A stretch of 64,000 nt of DNA from contig NZ_OY856306.1 in the NCBI RefSeq assembly GCF_963693435.1, forward strand, positions 186,001-250,000. Direction: 5' to 3'. The position numbers and the translations under genes are program-made. Below, one piece after another: positions 20,106 through 28,988 of this stretch; the first letter of the stretch is position 1, and each line of letters begins with the position of its first letter. The DNA is from Pasteurella atlantica. GTDB taxonomy: Bacteria; Pseudomonadota; Gammaproteobacteria; Enterobacterales; Pasteurellaceae. The notes beneath the pieces were generated by a model. That model saw only the letters and a list, made by a program, of their open reading frames with translations. It made no database searches and was not told where the DNA came from.

Positions 20106-21635
20106 CTATTCTCCCTGTAATCGTTGCAATAAACGATCCATTGCTCGATAACCTAAGGCTTCGGCAAGATGGGGTTGTTTAATTTGATCTTCTTCCGCTA
20201 AATCTGCAATAGTACGTGCTACTTTCAAAATACGATGATAAGCACGCACTGATAGCCCTAATTTAGTTAGAGCATTTTCTAAGAAAATCGCATCTTGTTT
20301 TGAGATTTTACAATCTCGCTCGATCTCTTTGGTAGAAAGTTTGGCATTGATTTTTCCTGAGCGTGCAAGCTGAATTTCTCTTGCTTTTAATACGCGTTGT
20401 TTAACCTGTTCAGTGGTTTCACCACGATTTACATTCGGATTTTGCAATGCGCCTTTGGGAAGTAATGGCACTTCAATGGATAAATCAAAGCGATCCAAAA
20501 AAGGACCAGACAAACGGTTTAAATATCGCATTACTTGTTGGGGTGAGGTACGGTTATGCGTACCTTGATAATGCCCTGTTGGGCTTGGATTCATTGCGGC
20601 AATCAGCTGAAAACTTGCAGGAAATTGTACTTTGGCGTTGGCACGAGAAATCACGATTTCGCCAGACTCCAACGGCTGTCGGAGTGCGTCTAATACTTTT
20701 TTCTCAAACTCAGGCAGTTCATCTAAAAACAGAATACCGTTGTGGGAAAGGGATATTTCACCGGGTTTGGGGATCGAACCACCACCCACTAACGCTACCA
20801 TTGATGCCGAATGATGAGGCGAACGAAAAGGTCTTTGCTTCCAGTTATGGTAATTTAATTCATTTTGTACAAGGCTTGCCACTGCTGCCGTTTCAATGGC
20901 TTCTTCATCATTCATCTCAGGCAATAAATCTGCTAAGCGACTGGCAAGCATTGTTTTACCTGTACCGGGAGGACCTAAAAATAATAAATTATGTTGCCCT
21001 GCCGCAGCAATCATTAAGGCTCTTTTGGCGTGTTGTTGTCCGATAATATCTGTTAAATCACGTGAAATAAGCGGTACGATTTTTTGTTCTTTTTGCAAAA
21101 TTTGTTGGGCGATGGGTAACTGATCACGATTATTCAAAAAGTTAACCACTTGCAACAGCGAAGTTGCACAAAGGGTTTCGGTATTTGACACCAAAGAAAC
21201 TTCATTGGCATTTTGTTTGGCAATAATCAAAGCTCGTTTCACTTTTTGAGCCGCAAGCGTGGCAGGGATTGCACCGTGTACACCACGCAAAAATCCCGTT
21301 AAAGCAAGCTCCCCCAAAAACTCAAATTGATTTAATTTATCGCTGTCAATCTGCCCTGATGCTGCTAAGATCCCAATTGCAATCGGTAAATCAAAACGCC
21401 CTCCTTCTTTGGGTAAATCTGCAGGGGCAAGATTTACCGTAATTCTACGAGCAGGATAACTAAAATTCGCATTTAGCAATGCACTACGCACTCGATCTCG
21501 TGATTCTTTCACTGTGGTTTCAGGCAATCCCACCAAAGTTAAACCAGGTTTACCATTGCTAATGTGTACTTCAATCGTCACTAAGGGGGCTTCAACACCG
21601 ATTGAGGCTCGGCTATATACAATGGCTAATGACAT
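20106..21635 (-). CDS. comM: ComM-family AAA+ ATPase (Mg-chelatase-like) for natural transformation
   Basis: ComM is a hexameric helicase that promotes branch migration while incoming DNA is recombined into the chromosome during transformation. The 509-residue product has an N-terminal Lon-protease-like domain (residues 1-170), the Walker A GPPGTGKTM near residue 220, Walker B GILFLDELPEF and a C-terminal Mg-chelatase domain with RAYHRILKVARTIADL near residue 460. The ATG at 21635 is preceded by AGGA. The CRP-S site 64 bases upstream places it in the competence regulon, as in H. influenzae. Divergent from ubiF. Confidence 0.93.
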   Translation of the reverse strand: MSLAIVYSRASIGVEAPLVTIEVHISNGKPGLTLVGLPETTVKESRDRVRSALLNANFSYPARRITVNLAPADLPKEGGRFDLPIAIGILAASGQIDSDKLNQFEFLGELALTGFLRGVHGAIPATLAAQKVKRALIIAKQNANEVSLVSNTETLCATSLLQVVNFLNNRDQLPIAQQILQKEQKIVPLISRDLTDIIGQQHAKRALMIAAAGQHNLLFLGPPGTGKTMLASRLADLLPEMNDEEAIETAAVASLVQNELNYHNWKQRPFRSPHHSASMVALVGGGSIPKPGEISLSHNGILFLDELPEFEKKVLDALRQPLESGEIVISRANAKVQFPASFQLIAAMNPSPTGHYQGTHNRTSPQQVMRYLNRLSGPFLDRFDLSIEVPLLPKGALQNPNVNRGETTEQVKQRVLKAREIQLARSGKINAKLSTKEIERDCKISKQDAIFLENALTKLGLSVRAYHRILKVARTIADLAEEDQIKQPHLAEALGYRAMDRLLQRLQGE

Positions 21636-21698
21636 AAAAAATCCTGTTTTATTTTTATCTTAGCTGAAATTTTAAAGGAGAAAATAAAGCAAAATTAT

Positions 21699-21720
21699 TT
21701 TTTCGATCTAGATCGCAAAA
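21699..21720 (-). promoter_or_regulatory. CRP-S (competence regulon) site upstream of comM
   Basis: TTTTTCGATCTAGATC then GCAAAA (21699-21720) is an almost ideal CRP-S palindrome with the C-for-T core change, 64 bases from the comM ATG. It lies in the comM-ubiF divergent region, so an effect on ubiF cannot be excluded. Confidence 0.85.
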
Positions 21721-21845
21721 TTTGCAAATTGTTATTCGCTCACATAAATATTGATTAAAAATAAAATTTTTGTAAATTTTTATAAAAATATAACCGCTTG
21801 TGATGTAGAATTTAAGTATATCTAAATTAAAAATGGTAATAAACA

Positions 21846-23009
21846 ATGCAAGATGTAATCGTGATTGGTGGTGGAATGGTTGGGGCTGCCACAGCGTTGG
21901 GTTTGGCAAAGCAAGGTTTAAAGGTTGCTTTACTTGAAAAAAGAGCCTTGCCAACATTCTCACAAGAACAACCCTACGATTTACGTATTTCTGCAATCAG
22001 CAAAGCGTCAGTTCAGTTATTGGAAGAGTTAGGGGCGTGGCAACATATTCAAGAAATGCGAGTTTGCCCTTATGACGGTTTGGAAACCTGGGAAATTGAT
22101 GGGTTTAATACGGTATTTTCTGCCCAAGATTTAGGGCTGAATGAACTCGGCTATATGGTTGAAAATAATGTGATTCAGCTTGGTTTATGGCAATGTTTAA
22201 AAGATTATCCAAATTGTCAGCAAGCGGTCGGATTTGAACAACTTTTTGCAAAAAATGAACAAGGCGTTTGGACGATAACCATTGATAATCAGCAACAATT
22301 TTCTGCCCCTTTAATTATTGCCGCTGACGGTGCAAATTCTCAGGTGCGTGGTTGGGCAGGGATTGGGCTAACCAGCTGGCAATATCGTCAGCACTGTTTA
22401 TTAGCTGTAGTTAAAACCGAATTACCACAGCAAAGTGTTACTTGGCAACAATTTCATCATAGCGGACCTCGTGCTTTTTTACCTTTATTAGATCATCAAG
22501 GTTGTGTGGTTTGGTACGATTCACCACAACGTATCAAGGAATTACAAAGCCTTTCATCGCAAAAATTAACCGCTGAAATTCTGACACATTTTCCACAACG
22601 TTTAGGACAAATTGAAGTGGAAAATTGCGGTGCATTCCCACTTACCAGACAACACGCACAAAATTATTTTAAAAATGGCATTGTATTGGTGGGCGACTCG
22701 GCTCACACGATAAACCCATTAGCAGGGCAAGGGGTCAATTTAGGGTTTAAAGATGTCAAAGCTTTATTAAATGTATTAGAAAAAGCCCAACAAAAAGGCG
22801 AAAATCTAGCAAGTGATGAGGTGTTAAAACGTTATCAACACAAACGCAAACCCGATAATTTGTTAATGCAATCCGGAATGGATTTTTTCTATAAAACCTT
22901 TAAAACGGATTTATTGCCAGTAAAAGTTGTACGAAATTTAGGCTTATTTACGGCGGATAAAATTACGCCTTTGAAAAAGAAAGCCTTGAAATATGCAATT
23001 GGGTTGTAG
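21846..23009 (+). CDS. ubiF: ubiquinone-biosynthesis FAD hydroxylase, UbiF-type
   Basis: Flavin monooxygenase of the UbiH/UbiF/VisC family that hydroxylates the quinone ring during ubiquinone synthesis. The 387-residue product has the N-terminal FAD fingerprint VIVIGGGMVGAATALGLAK, a middle ADGANSQVR motif near residue 160 and the GDSAHTINPLAGQGVNLG motif near residue 283. The C-terminus LKKKALKYAIGL resembles that of E. coli UbiF, which favours UbiF over UbiH or UbiI. A broken fragment of the same gene lies 2.5 kb downstream beyond the autotransporter gene. Divergent from comM; an uptake sequence follows the stop. Confidence 0.85.
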   Translation: MQDVIVIGGGMVGAATALGLAKQGLKVALLEKRALPTFSQEQPYDLRISAISKASVQLLEELGAWQHIQEMRVCPYDGLETWEIDGFNTVFSAQDLGLNELGYMVENNVIQLGLWQCLKDYPNCQQAVGFEQLFAKNEQGVWTITIDNQQQFSAPLIIAADGANSQVRGWAGIGLTSWQYRQHCLLAVVKTELPQQSVTWQQFHHSGPRAFLPLLDHQGCVVWYDSPQRIKELQSLSSQKLTAEILTHFPQRLGQIEVENCGAFPLTRQHAQNYFKNGIVLVGDSAHTINPLAGQGVNLGFKDVKALLNVLEKAQQKGENLASDEVLKRYQHKRKPDNLLMQSGMDFFYKTFKTDLLPVKVVRNLGLFTADKITPLKKKALKYAIGL

Positions 23010-23254
23010 GTAAAAAAACATAAGCGGTAAGATCTGTTTATGTTTTTGCAAATTCTTAGCGTTATAAAATAAATCGTAACAAAATACCATTAATAATGTG
23101 GTGAGAATTGAATGTACTATACCCATAGTATAAAATTTATTTAATTTTTAACCCCAACGTTATTTTTTTATACAAAATAAAATGCTAATATTTAAACAGT
23201 TAAATTTTTTAACTCATTCCATATTTTTTTATTCTTGCTATAAGGAAAATTATT

Positions 23255-25470
23255 ATGAATACTCTTAACAAACAAACAAACAAACAAACAAACAAACAAA
23301 CAAACAAACAAATAAGTCTAGTCTAAGACTTTCTTATCTTCACTCTCTTATTCTTCTCTCTTTCAATCCTTTTTTATTCTCGCAGGCTGTTGCTGAAACT
23401 CAACCAAGTATTACCCAAAAAACAAATTTAGGCACATTAAAATCAGATAATACTGGGGAGTCATGGGTTATAGCTTTAAGTCGTGATGGTACGATTGCAG
23501 GTGGTTGGGCTGATAATGATAACAATGTTGAGAGAGCAATAATTTGGTCAGGGAAAAACTGGCAAAATAAAACGGATTTAGGCACATTAAGATCAGGTAA
23601 TACTGGGGTTTGGGCTTTAAGTAGTGATGGTACTATTGCAGGTGGTTGGTTTTATGATGATAGGAGAAGGGCAACTATTTGGTCTGGAAAAAACTGGCAA
23701 AATAAAACGGATTTAGGCACATTAAAATCAGATAATACTGGGGGCTCAATGGTTTTCGCTTTAAGTAGTGATGGTACGATTGCAGGTGGTTGGGCTGATA
23801 ATGGTAGGAATAGGGCAACTATTTGGTCAGGGAAAAACTGGCAAAATAAAACGGAGTTAGGCACATTAAAATCAGATAATACTGGGGGCTCAAGGGTTCG
23901 GGCTTTAAGTAGTGATGGTACGATTGCAGGTGGTTGGGCTAATAATGATAACAATGTTGATAGAGCAATAATTTGGTCAGGGAAAAACTGGCAAAATAAA
24001 ACGGATTTAGGCACATTAAAATCAGATAATACTGGGAGCTCAACGGTTTTCGCTTTAAGTAGTGATGGTACGATTGCAGGTGGTGGGGCTCGTAATGATA
24101 ACGCTGATATTAGAGCAATAATTTGGTCAGGGAAAAACTGGCAAAATAAAACGGAGTTAGGCACATTAAGATCAGATAATACTGGGAGCTCAATGGTTTT
24201 TGCTTTAAGTAGTGATGGAACTATTGCAGGTGGTGGGGCTCATAATGATAACAATGTTGAGAGAGCAATAATTTGGTCAGGGAAAAACTGGCAAAATAAA
24301 ACGGATTTAGGCACATTAAGATCAGATAATACTGGGGATTCAGAGGTTCAGGCTTTAAGTAGTGATGGTACGATTGCAGGTGGTTGGGCTGATAGTGATA
24401 GCAATAATCATAGAGCGACTATTTGGAAAATAAAATACCCTGAAAAGAAAGTTATTCCAGCAGCAAAAATTGAGGATATTGCCAAACGAACCATTCCAGC
24501 GGCGAAAATTGAGGATATCGCTAAACGAACTATTCCTGCGGCGAAAATTGAAGATATTGCTAAACCGATAACCAAACCAGTGGTTGTTGCCAAAATTGAT
24601 GTCGAAAATACCAAGTTAAGTATGGCACGTTTGGGTAATGATGCGATTGGGGTGACTTCATTACAAAGCCAAATCTTACAGCGTTTACAACAAAGCCGTT
24701 ATTTAAAACAAGGCGAAGTAGGTTATGGTGTTCGTCAAGATATGGCTAAACAAAAAGGTGAGACCACTGCCAGTGTTGGACTTGGCTTATCTTATGGTGT
24801 GGGATATGGCATTACCGCAGGGGTTAACTTTGATAAAAGTTTATCTCGTCAATTACCTAAAAGTTATAAAACCGACGGCAACACAGGGCTAGGGATTTTT
24901 GCCAACTGGAAAGGCGATAACTGGTTTGTGGAAACGACAGCGGCGTGGCAAAAAGATAAAGTGAAAGTGGAACGCCCATTATTGGCGAATACCGAAGCGG
25001 GCAGTAACAAAACCACAATGAAAGGTTCAGCGGTTTCATTAACGACGGGTTATGATTTTGGCAATGTTTCTGTTTACAGTTCACTTCGTCATCGCCAAGT
25101 TTCTCGTGATGCTTATGTGGAAAAAAATGCCGAATTTGCGGCAAGTTTTGCAAAATTAAGTTATAAAGATACCGCTTTAGCCTTAGGTGTTGATACAACA
25201 TTTCCATTAACAGAACAATTAAACCTGTTAGCCAGTGCAGAAATTGAACAACAGCTAAATAACAATGCACCAACTTATGCCGTTTCAATGCCAGCAGTGG
25301 GAAGTTTTAGTAAAAGAGCGAAAATTCGCAAAACACGTGGACGAGTACAAGCGGGCTTAAGCTATGACTTTAGCCCTAAATTTATGGTAAGTTTTACACC
25401 TTACTATGAAAGTACCGCTTTTGGTTATAATGGCTGGGGAACGTCATTACAGTTAAAAGGCGTGTTCTAA
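23255..25470 (+). CDS. phase-variable HAF-repeat autotransporter, out of frame in this sequence
   Basis: The ATG at 23255 follows AAGGAAAA at a good distance. It is followed by MNTL and eleven AACA units, after which its frame runs into a stop at 23324-23326. The frame that starts right after the repeats encodes a signal peptide (LSYLHSLILLSFNPFLFSQA, cleavage after AVA), seven passenger repeats of about 48 residues (SSDGTIAGGW ... IWSGKNWQNK ... LGTL) like the HAF extracellular repeat family, three copies of IPAAKIEDIAKRT as linker, and a C-terminal autotransporter beta barrel ending in phenylalanine (GVF). Frame correction needs 9, 12 or 15 repeat units, so the gene is OFF as sequenced. With 12 units the product would be about 739 residues. 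A TAA at 23266 in the barrel frame just before the repeats rules out another nearby upstream start. Confidence 0.85.
23267..23312 (+). repeat. (AACA)11 tetranucleotide repeat, phase-variation tract
   Basis: Eleven perfect AACA units (23267-23310) plus two bases, starting 12 bases after the A of the start codon of the autotransporter gene. Tetranucleotide tracts inside 5' coding sequence are the classic slipped-strand phase switch of Pasteurellaceae surface genes. Confidence 0.95.
23422..24426 (+). repeat. seven near-identical passenger repeats (about 135-150 bp each)
   Basis: Seven consecutive units, each beginning T(N/D/E)LGTL and ending IWSGKNWQNK (the last diverges at its end). Long stretches are identical at DNA level between units, which allows gain or loss by recombination. 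Variation is concentrated in the short loop after GGW/GGG and in the residues before ALSSDG. Confidence 0.9.
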
Positions 25471-25482
25471 GTTAGAACTATG

Positions 25483-25501
25483 GGGCGTACTGTGTACGCC
25501 C
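25483..25501. repeat. short palindrome after the autotransporter gene, REP-like or terminator
   Basis: GGGCGTAC (25483-25490) and GTACGCCC (25494-25501) form an 8-bp stem with a 3-base loop, 12 bases past the stop. No T tract follows, so it may be a copy of a dispersed GTAC-type palindrome rather than a terminator. It directly abuts the ubiF fragment. Confidence 0.45.
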
Positions 25502-25502
25502 A

Positions 25503-25592
25503 AATAAATCATTTAACGAATTACAGCAATTTTCATCGGAAAAATTAATGCTATTAAAAAATAGAGCATTAAAATATGCAATTGGGTTGTAG
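25503..25592 (+). pseudogene. broken, internally deleted copy of the ubiF 3' end
   Basis: In one frame this reads NELQQFSSEKL followed by LLKNRALKYAIGL and a stop. The first part matches KELQSLSSQKL of the intact UbiF (about residues 230-241), and the second matches its last residues LKKKALKYAIGL. The last 21 bases including the stop (25572-25592) are identical to 22989-23009. About 130 residues between the two parts are missing. It is a remnant, not a gene, and marks a duplication, insertion or gene replacement around the autotransporter gene. Confidence 0.8.
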
Positions 25593-25668
25593 ATTTTTAC
25601 AAAATGCCCTTGTTTTTTGTAAAATATTCCCCATCTATAAAACTCATTTAAATAAAAAGGAAATAATT

Positions 25669-26298
25669 ATGGCGTTAAATTTTGATTCAGTGAAATTTGA
25701 AACTACCGAAGAAAAAGGTGGTTATGGTATTGGTTTGCAGATTGGTCAGCAATTGTTAAGTAGTGGTTTAGAAGTTGAACCTGAAACAGTAATGAAAGGG
25801 ATTTTTGATGTATTAAATCAAAATCAACCTGCTGTTGATCTTAATGAAATCAGTGCTGCATTACAAGAATTACAACAACGAGCAGAGAAAGCTCAACAGG
25901 AAATGTTTGCTCAATTTGAACAAGATGGGAAAGCATTTTTAGAAGAAAATAAAAAAGCAAAAGGCGTTAAAGTTACTGAAAGTGGTTTACAGTATGAAGT
26001 ACTTGTGGAAGGTAATGGAAAAGTGCCATCAGCAGAAGATAAAGTGCGTGTGCATTACGCAGGTTCTTTAATTACTGGACAAGAATTTGATAGCTCAATT
26101 AAACGTGGTCAGCCAGCTGAATTCCCTGTAAATGGCGTAATTAAAGGTTGGACTGAAGCATTAACAATGATGCCAGCAGGTTCTAAATGGCGTTTGGTTG
26201 TTCCTCACGAGCTTGCTTATGGAGAACGAGGTGCAGGTCAAACCATTCCACCTTTTAGTGTGTTAGTTTTTGAAGTAGAATTATTAGAGGTTTTATAA
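25669..26298 (+). CDS. fklB: FKBP-type peptidyl-prolyl isomerase, FklB/Mip-like
   Basis: Catalyses cis-trans isomerisation of prolyl bonds. The 209-residue product has the N-terminal dimerisation and helical region (residues 1-105) of the Mip/FkpA/FklB group and a C-terminal FKBP domain (VRVHYAGSLITGQEFDSS, then FPVNGVIKGWTEAL and ELAYGERGAG). There is no signal peptide, which points to cytoplasmic FklB rather than periplasmic FkpA. The ATG at 25669 follows AAAAGGAAA; the longer open frame upstream reads into the ubiF fragment and is not part of this gene. Confidence 0.88.
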   Translation: MALNFDSVKFETTEEKGGYGIGLQIGQQLLSSGLEVEPETVMKGIFDVLNQNQPAVDLNEISAALQELQQRAEKAQQEMFAQFEQDGKAFLEENKKAKGVKVTESGLQYEVLVEGNGKVPSAEDKVRVHYAGSLITGQEFDSSIKRGQPAEFPVNGVIKGWTEALTMMPAGSKWRLVVPHELAYGERGAGQTIPPFSVLVFEVELLEVL

Positions 26299-26320
26299 TC
26301 AAAACTTGCTAAGAAAAAAC

Positions 26321-26358
26321 AAAAGTCTGCTGATAGTTTATTTCTCAGCAGACTTTTT
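26321..26358 (+). terminator. intrinsic terminator of fklB
   Basis: AAAAGTCTGCTGA (26321-26333) pairs with TCAGCAGACTTTT, followed by T. It may also serve the convergent dapD. Confidence 0.88.
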
Positions 26359-26413
26359 ATTTATGGAGTGTTAATTTTCTTGTATTGTGGAATAGTATTC
26401 TTATCAGGAATAA

Positions 26414-27235
26414 TTATTCAATCGTACGCAATAACTCGTTAATTCCTACTTTACCTAATGTTTTAGCATCAACTTTTTTCACAATTACAGCACAGTAAAG
26501 GCTATATTTACCATCTTTTGACGGTAGGCTACCAGAGACAACCACAGATCCTGCTGGTACACGACCATAATGAATTTCACCTGTTTCACGATCATAAATA
26601 CGAGTAGATTGTCCGATAAATACGCCCATAGAAATCACTGAACCTTCTTCTACAATCACACCTTCTACAATTTCTGATCTTGCCCCAATAAAACAGTTAT
26701 CTTCAATAATAGTTGGGTTTGCTTGTAATGGTTCTAATACACCACCAATACCTACGCCACCAGATAAATGTACGTTTTTACCAATTTGAGCACAAGACCC
26801 GACAGTTACCCAAGTATCAACCATTGTTCCTTGATCGACATAAGCCCCTATATTTACATAAGAAGGCATTAATACGGTATTTTTTGCAATATAAGCACCT
26901 TGACGAACCGTTGCCGAAGGTACAACGCGAAACCCTTCTTTATCAAAACGTTCTTGGGTATATTCTGCAAATTTTAATGGCACCTTATCGTAGTAATTGG
27001 TTTCACCACCTTCAACAAGTACGTTATCTCTAATTCGAAAAGAGAGTAATACCGCTTTTTTCAACCACTGATGAACGATCCATTCACCATCAATTTTTTC
27101 TGCAACACGTAATTCACCAGAATCAAGTTTTAATACAACTTCTTCAATTGCGGCTTTGGTTTCTGCATCTACGTTTGCAGGTGTAATTTCACTACAACGC
27201 TCAAATGCTGTTTCAATAATGCTTTGTAAAGACAT
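26414..27235 (-). CDS. dapD: tetrahydrodipicolinate N-succinyltransferase
   Basis: DapD transfers succinyl from succinyl-CoA to tetrahydrodipicolinate in the lysine/diaminopimelate pathway, feeding peptidoglycan. The 273-residue protein has the family's length and hexapeptide-repeat left-handed beta helix (residues about 105-240, e.g. [40 protein letters not shown]). Single gene convergent with fklB. Confidence 0.96.
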   Translation of the reverse strand: MSLQSIIETAFERCSEITPANVDAETKAAIEEVVLKLDSGELRVAEKIDGEWIVHQWLKKAVLLSFRIRDNVLVEGGETNYYDKVPLKFAEYTQERFDKEGFRVVPSATVRQGAYIAKNTVLMPSYVNIGAYVDQGTMVDTWVTVGSCAQIGKNVHLSGGVGIGGVLEPLQANPTIIEDNCFIGARSEIVEGVIVEEGSVISMGVFIGQSTRIYDRETGEIHYGRVPAGSVVVSGSLPSKDGKYSLYCAVIVKKVDAKTLGKVGINELLRTIE

Positions 27236-27386
27236 TGATATTTCCTTTTATAAAAGAGTAATAAATTGAAATAAAATTAAACAACTTTATTTATTAGCCA
27301 ATACCCCATTATCCATTTATAATGTCAAAATTGCAACAAACAGCAATAGTTCAACGATAAATTTTACAGAAAATTAAAGGAATAAT

Positions 27387-27941
27387 ATGAAAATTGAATT
27401 TAAGAAAGCACTTTTTTGGTTAGGTGTAATGATTACATTAACTGCCTGTACTTCTCCGTCACTCACAAAAGAGCAATGTTTAACGGGAAATTGGGAAGCA
27501 ATTGGCTATAACGATGGGGTCGCAGGTTATTATCCTGATCGTATTAATGTTCATCAAGAGGCTTGTGCTAAAACGGGTATCATTCCTAATTTTACCTTAT
27601 GGGAAAAAGGGCGAGAAAATGGTTTAAAGCATTATTGTACAATTGAAAATGCTACTAGATTAGGAAATTTTGGTTACGCATTTAATCGTGTTTGCCCAAA
27701 TGCTCAGACAGAAAATTTACAGAATGTTTATAATAAGGCATACCAAAAATACACAATACGAAGACAATTAGCTCAAGATAAGCGTACACTTTCTCAACAT
27801 AAAGAAAAGCTGGCAAAATTACTCAAAGGAGAAATGCTTGATTTTAAAACAGAGAAAGAAGCTAGAGAATATATGCTAAAACTACAAAAAGAAATTTTAG
27901 CTTTAGAGCAAAAAATTCGAAAAGCAGAAAGGACGAAGTAA
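27387..27941 (+). CDS. DUF2799-like lipoprotein
   Basis: A 184-residue protein with a lipoprotein signal peptide (lipobox LTAC, cysteine at residue 21), so it should be membrane anchored. The mature part has GNWEAIGYNDGVAGY and a second, similar GYAFNR block, the pattern of DUF2799 proteins, followed by a charged coiled coil in the last 60 residues. The family has no established function that I can state. ATG preceded by AAAGGAA. Uptake-sequence parts follow it (27967-27992). Confidence 0.75.
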   Translation: MKIEFKKALFWLGVMITLTACTSPSLTKEQCLTGNWEAIGYNDGVAGYYPDRINVHQEACAKTGIIPNFTLWEKGRENGLKHYCTIENATRLGNFGYAFNRVCPNAQTENLQNVYNKAYQKYTIRRQLAQDKRTLSQHKEKLAKLLKGEMLDFKTEKEAREYMLKLQKEILALEQKIRKAERTK

Positions 27942-28031
27942 TTTTTTAAAATAGGTGAATTATTTTTGCAAATTTTTCTGATAAAGTAACCGCCTATTTT
28001 GGAGTTTATTATACATAAAAGAGGTAATAAG

Positions 28032-28352
28032 TTGGATAATGTAACAAAACTAACACCAGATGAAGCCATTGATATTGCTTATGATATTTTTTTAGAAATG
28101 GCGGGGGAAAATCTTGATCCTGCGGATATTCTACTTTTCAATCTTCAATTTGAAGAATGTGGTGCGGTGGAAATGGTAGAAACCAGTGAAAAATGGGAAC
28201 AAGAAATTGGTGTTTTAATTGACCCTGATGCATTTGCAGAAGTCTGGATTGGTTTGATTAATGATAATGATGAAATGGATAACGTTTTTGCTCGTTTTTT
28301 AATTTCACATCAAGCAGAAAATCGTGAATATCATATAATTTGGAAAGAATAA
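28032..28352 (+). CDS. yciU: DUF440 putative dsDNA-mimic protein (YciU / HI1450 family)
   Basis: A 106-residue, strongly acidic protein. The stretch [16 protein letters not shown] and the later [18 protein letters not shown] are characteristic of the YciU family, whose H. influenzae member HI1450 has a charge surface like double-stranded DNA and was proposed to bind HU-type proteins. I start it at the TTG at 28032, preceded by AGAGG, since no ATG exists at the right place; a second TTG 11 codons upstream (27999) is possible but poorly placed. It ends 10 bases before the flavin reductase gene, so the two are probably cotranscribed. Confidence 0.85.
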   Translation: MDNVTKLTPDEAIDIAYDIFLEMAGENLDPADILLFNLQFEECGAVEMVETSEKWEQEIGVLIDPDAFAEVWIGLINDNDEMDNVFARFLISHQAENREYHIIWKE

Positions 28353-28362
28353 GAGGATAAAA

Positions 28363-28845
28363 ATGAGTGATTTTTCATTAGAATTTCGTAATGCGATGGC
28401 AAATTTACCCACAGCGGTTAGTATTGTTACCACAAAAGGAGAAGCGGGTAAAGTTGGATTAACAGTATCTTCAGTTTGTTCTGTAAGTGATACACCTGCT
28501 ACAGTATTATTTTGTATCAACAAAGAGAGTGGTACTCACGATATTTTTAAGCAAAATGGTAAAGCCTGTATCAACATCTTAATGCCTCAACAAGTAGAAC
28601 TTGCTAAACATTTCGCAAATATGCTGGATTCAACAATGGAACAACGTTTTGAATGGGATATATGGCAAGACAGTGATCAACCTGCACTAAAAGAGGCAGT
28701 TTCAACTCTGCAGGGAAATATTGTTAATTGTTATGAAGTGGGTACTCATACCGTATTTATTTTGCAGCTTACAGAGATTAATTCCACAATAGGCAATGTT
28801 TTAACTTATTTTAACCGTCGTTTCAGTACCGCTATATTAGATTAA
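28363..28845 (+). CDS. hpaC: flavin reductase domain protein, HpaC-like
   Basis: A 160-residue FMN-binding split-barrel protein. The N-terminus (FRNAMANLPTAVSIVTTKG) and the motif GLTVSSVCSVSDTP are typical of NAD(P)H:flavin oxidoreductases that feed reduced flavin to a monooxygenase, such as HpaC. No monooxygenase partner gene is nearby, so the physiological partner is unknown and the gene symbol is only an indication. Starts 10 bases after yciU with an AAGAGGA ribosome site. Confidence 0.75.
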   Translation: MSDFSLEFRNAMANLPTAVSIVTTKGEAGKVGLTVSSVCSVSDTPATVLFCINKESGTHDIFKQNGKACINILMPQQVELAKHFANMLDSTMEQRFEWDIWQDSDQPALKEAVSTLQGNIVNCYEVGTHTVFILQLTEINSTIGNVLTYFNRRFSTAILD

Positions 28846-28854
28846 AAATTTCCA

Positions 28855-28890
28855 TAAAAAAAACCACCGATAATTTCTTATCAGTGGTTT
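28855..28890 (-). terminator. terminator of tRNA-Ser
   Basis: On the minus strand AAACCACTGATAA pairs with TTATCGGTGGTTT and is followed by a run of T. It lies 9 bases past the tRNA CCA end. It also sits just after the flavin reductase stop and may act both ways. Confidence 0.8.
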
Positions 28891-28898
28891 AGAATAAG

Positions 28899-28988
28899 TG
28901 GCGGAGGAAGTGAGATTCGAACTCACGGAGGATTTAAACCCTCGCCGGTTTTCAAGACCGGTGCCTTCAACCGCTCGACCATTCCTCC
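28899..28988 (-). tRNA. serT: tRNA-Ser, anticodon TGA
   Basis: Ninety bases on the minus strand with the 7-bp acceptor stem GGAGGAA / TTCCTCC, discriminator G and encoded CCA. The anticodon loop is CTTGAAA (anticodon TGA), and the long variable arm of a class II tRNA (CGAGGGTTTAAATCCTCCG) and T-loop GTTCGAATC are clear. Stand-alone tRNA with its own terminator. Confidence 0.97.

Noticed and set aside
23400-24164. minus-strand frames over the autotransporter passenger
   Set aside because: They are antisense shadows of the passenger repeats.
25576-25668. long N-terminal extension of the FKBP gene from an upstream ATG
   Set aside because: The extension reads over the ubiF remnant in another frame, and a perfect ribosome site precedes the ATG at 25669.
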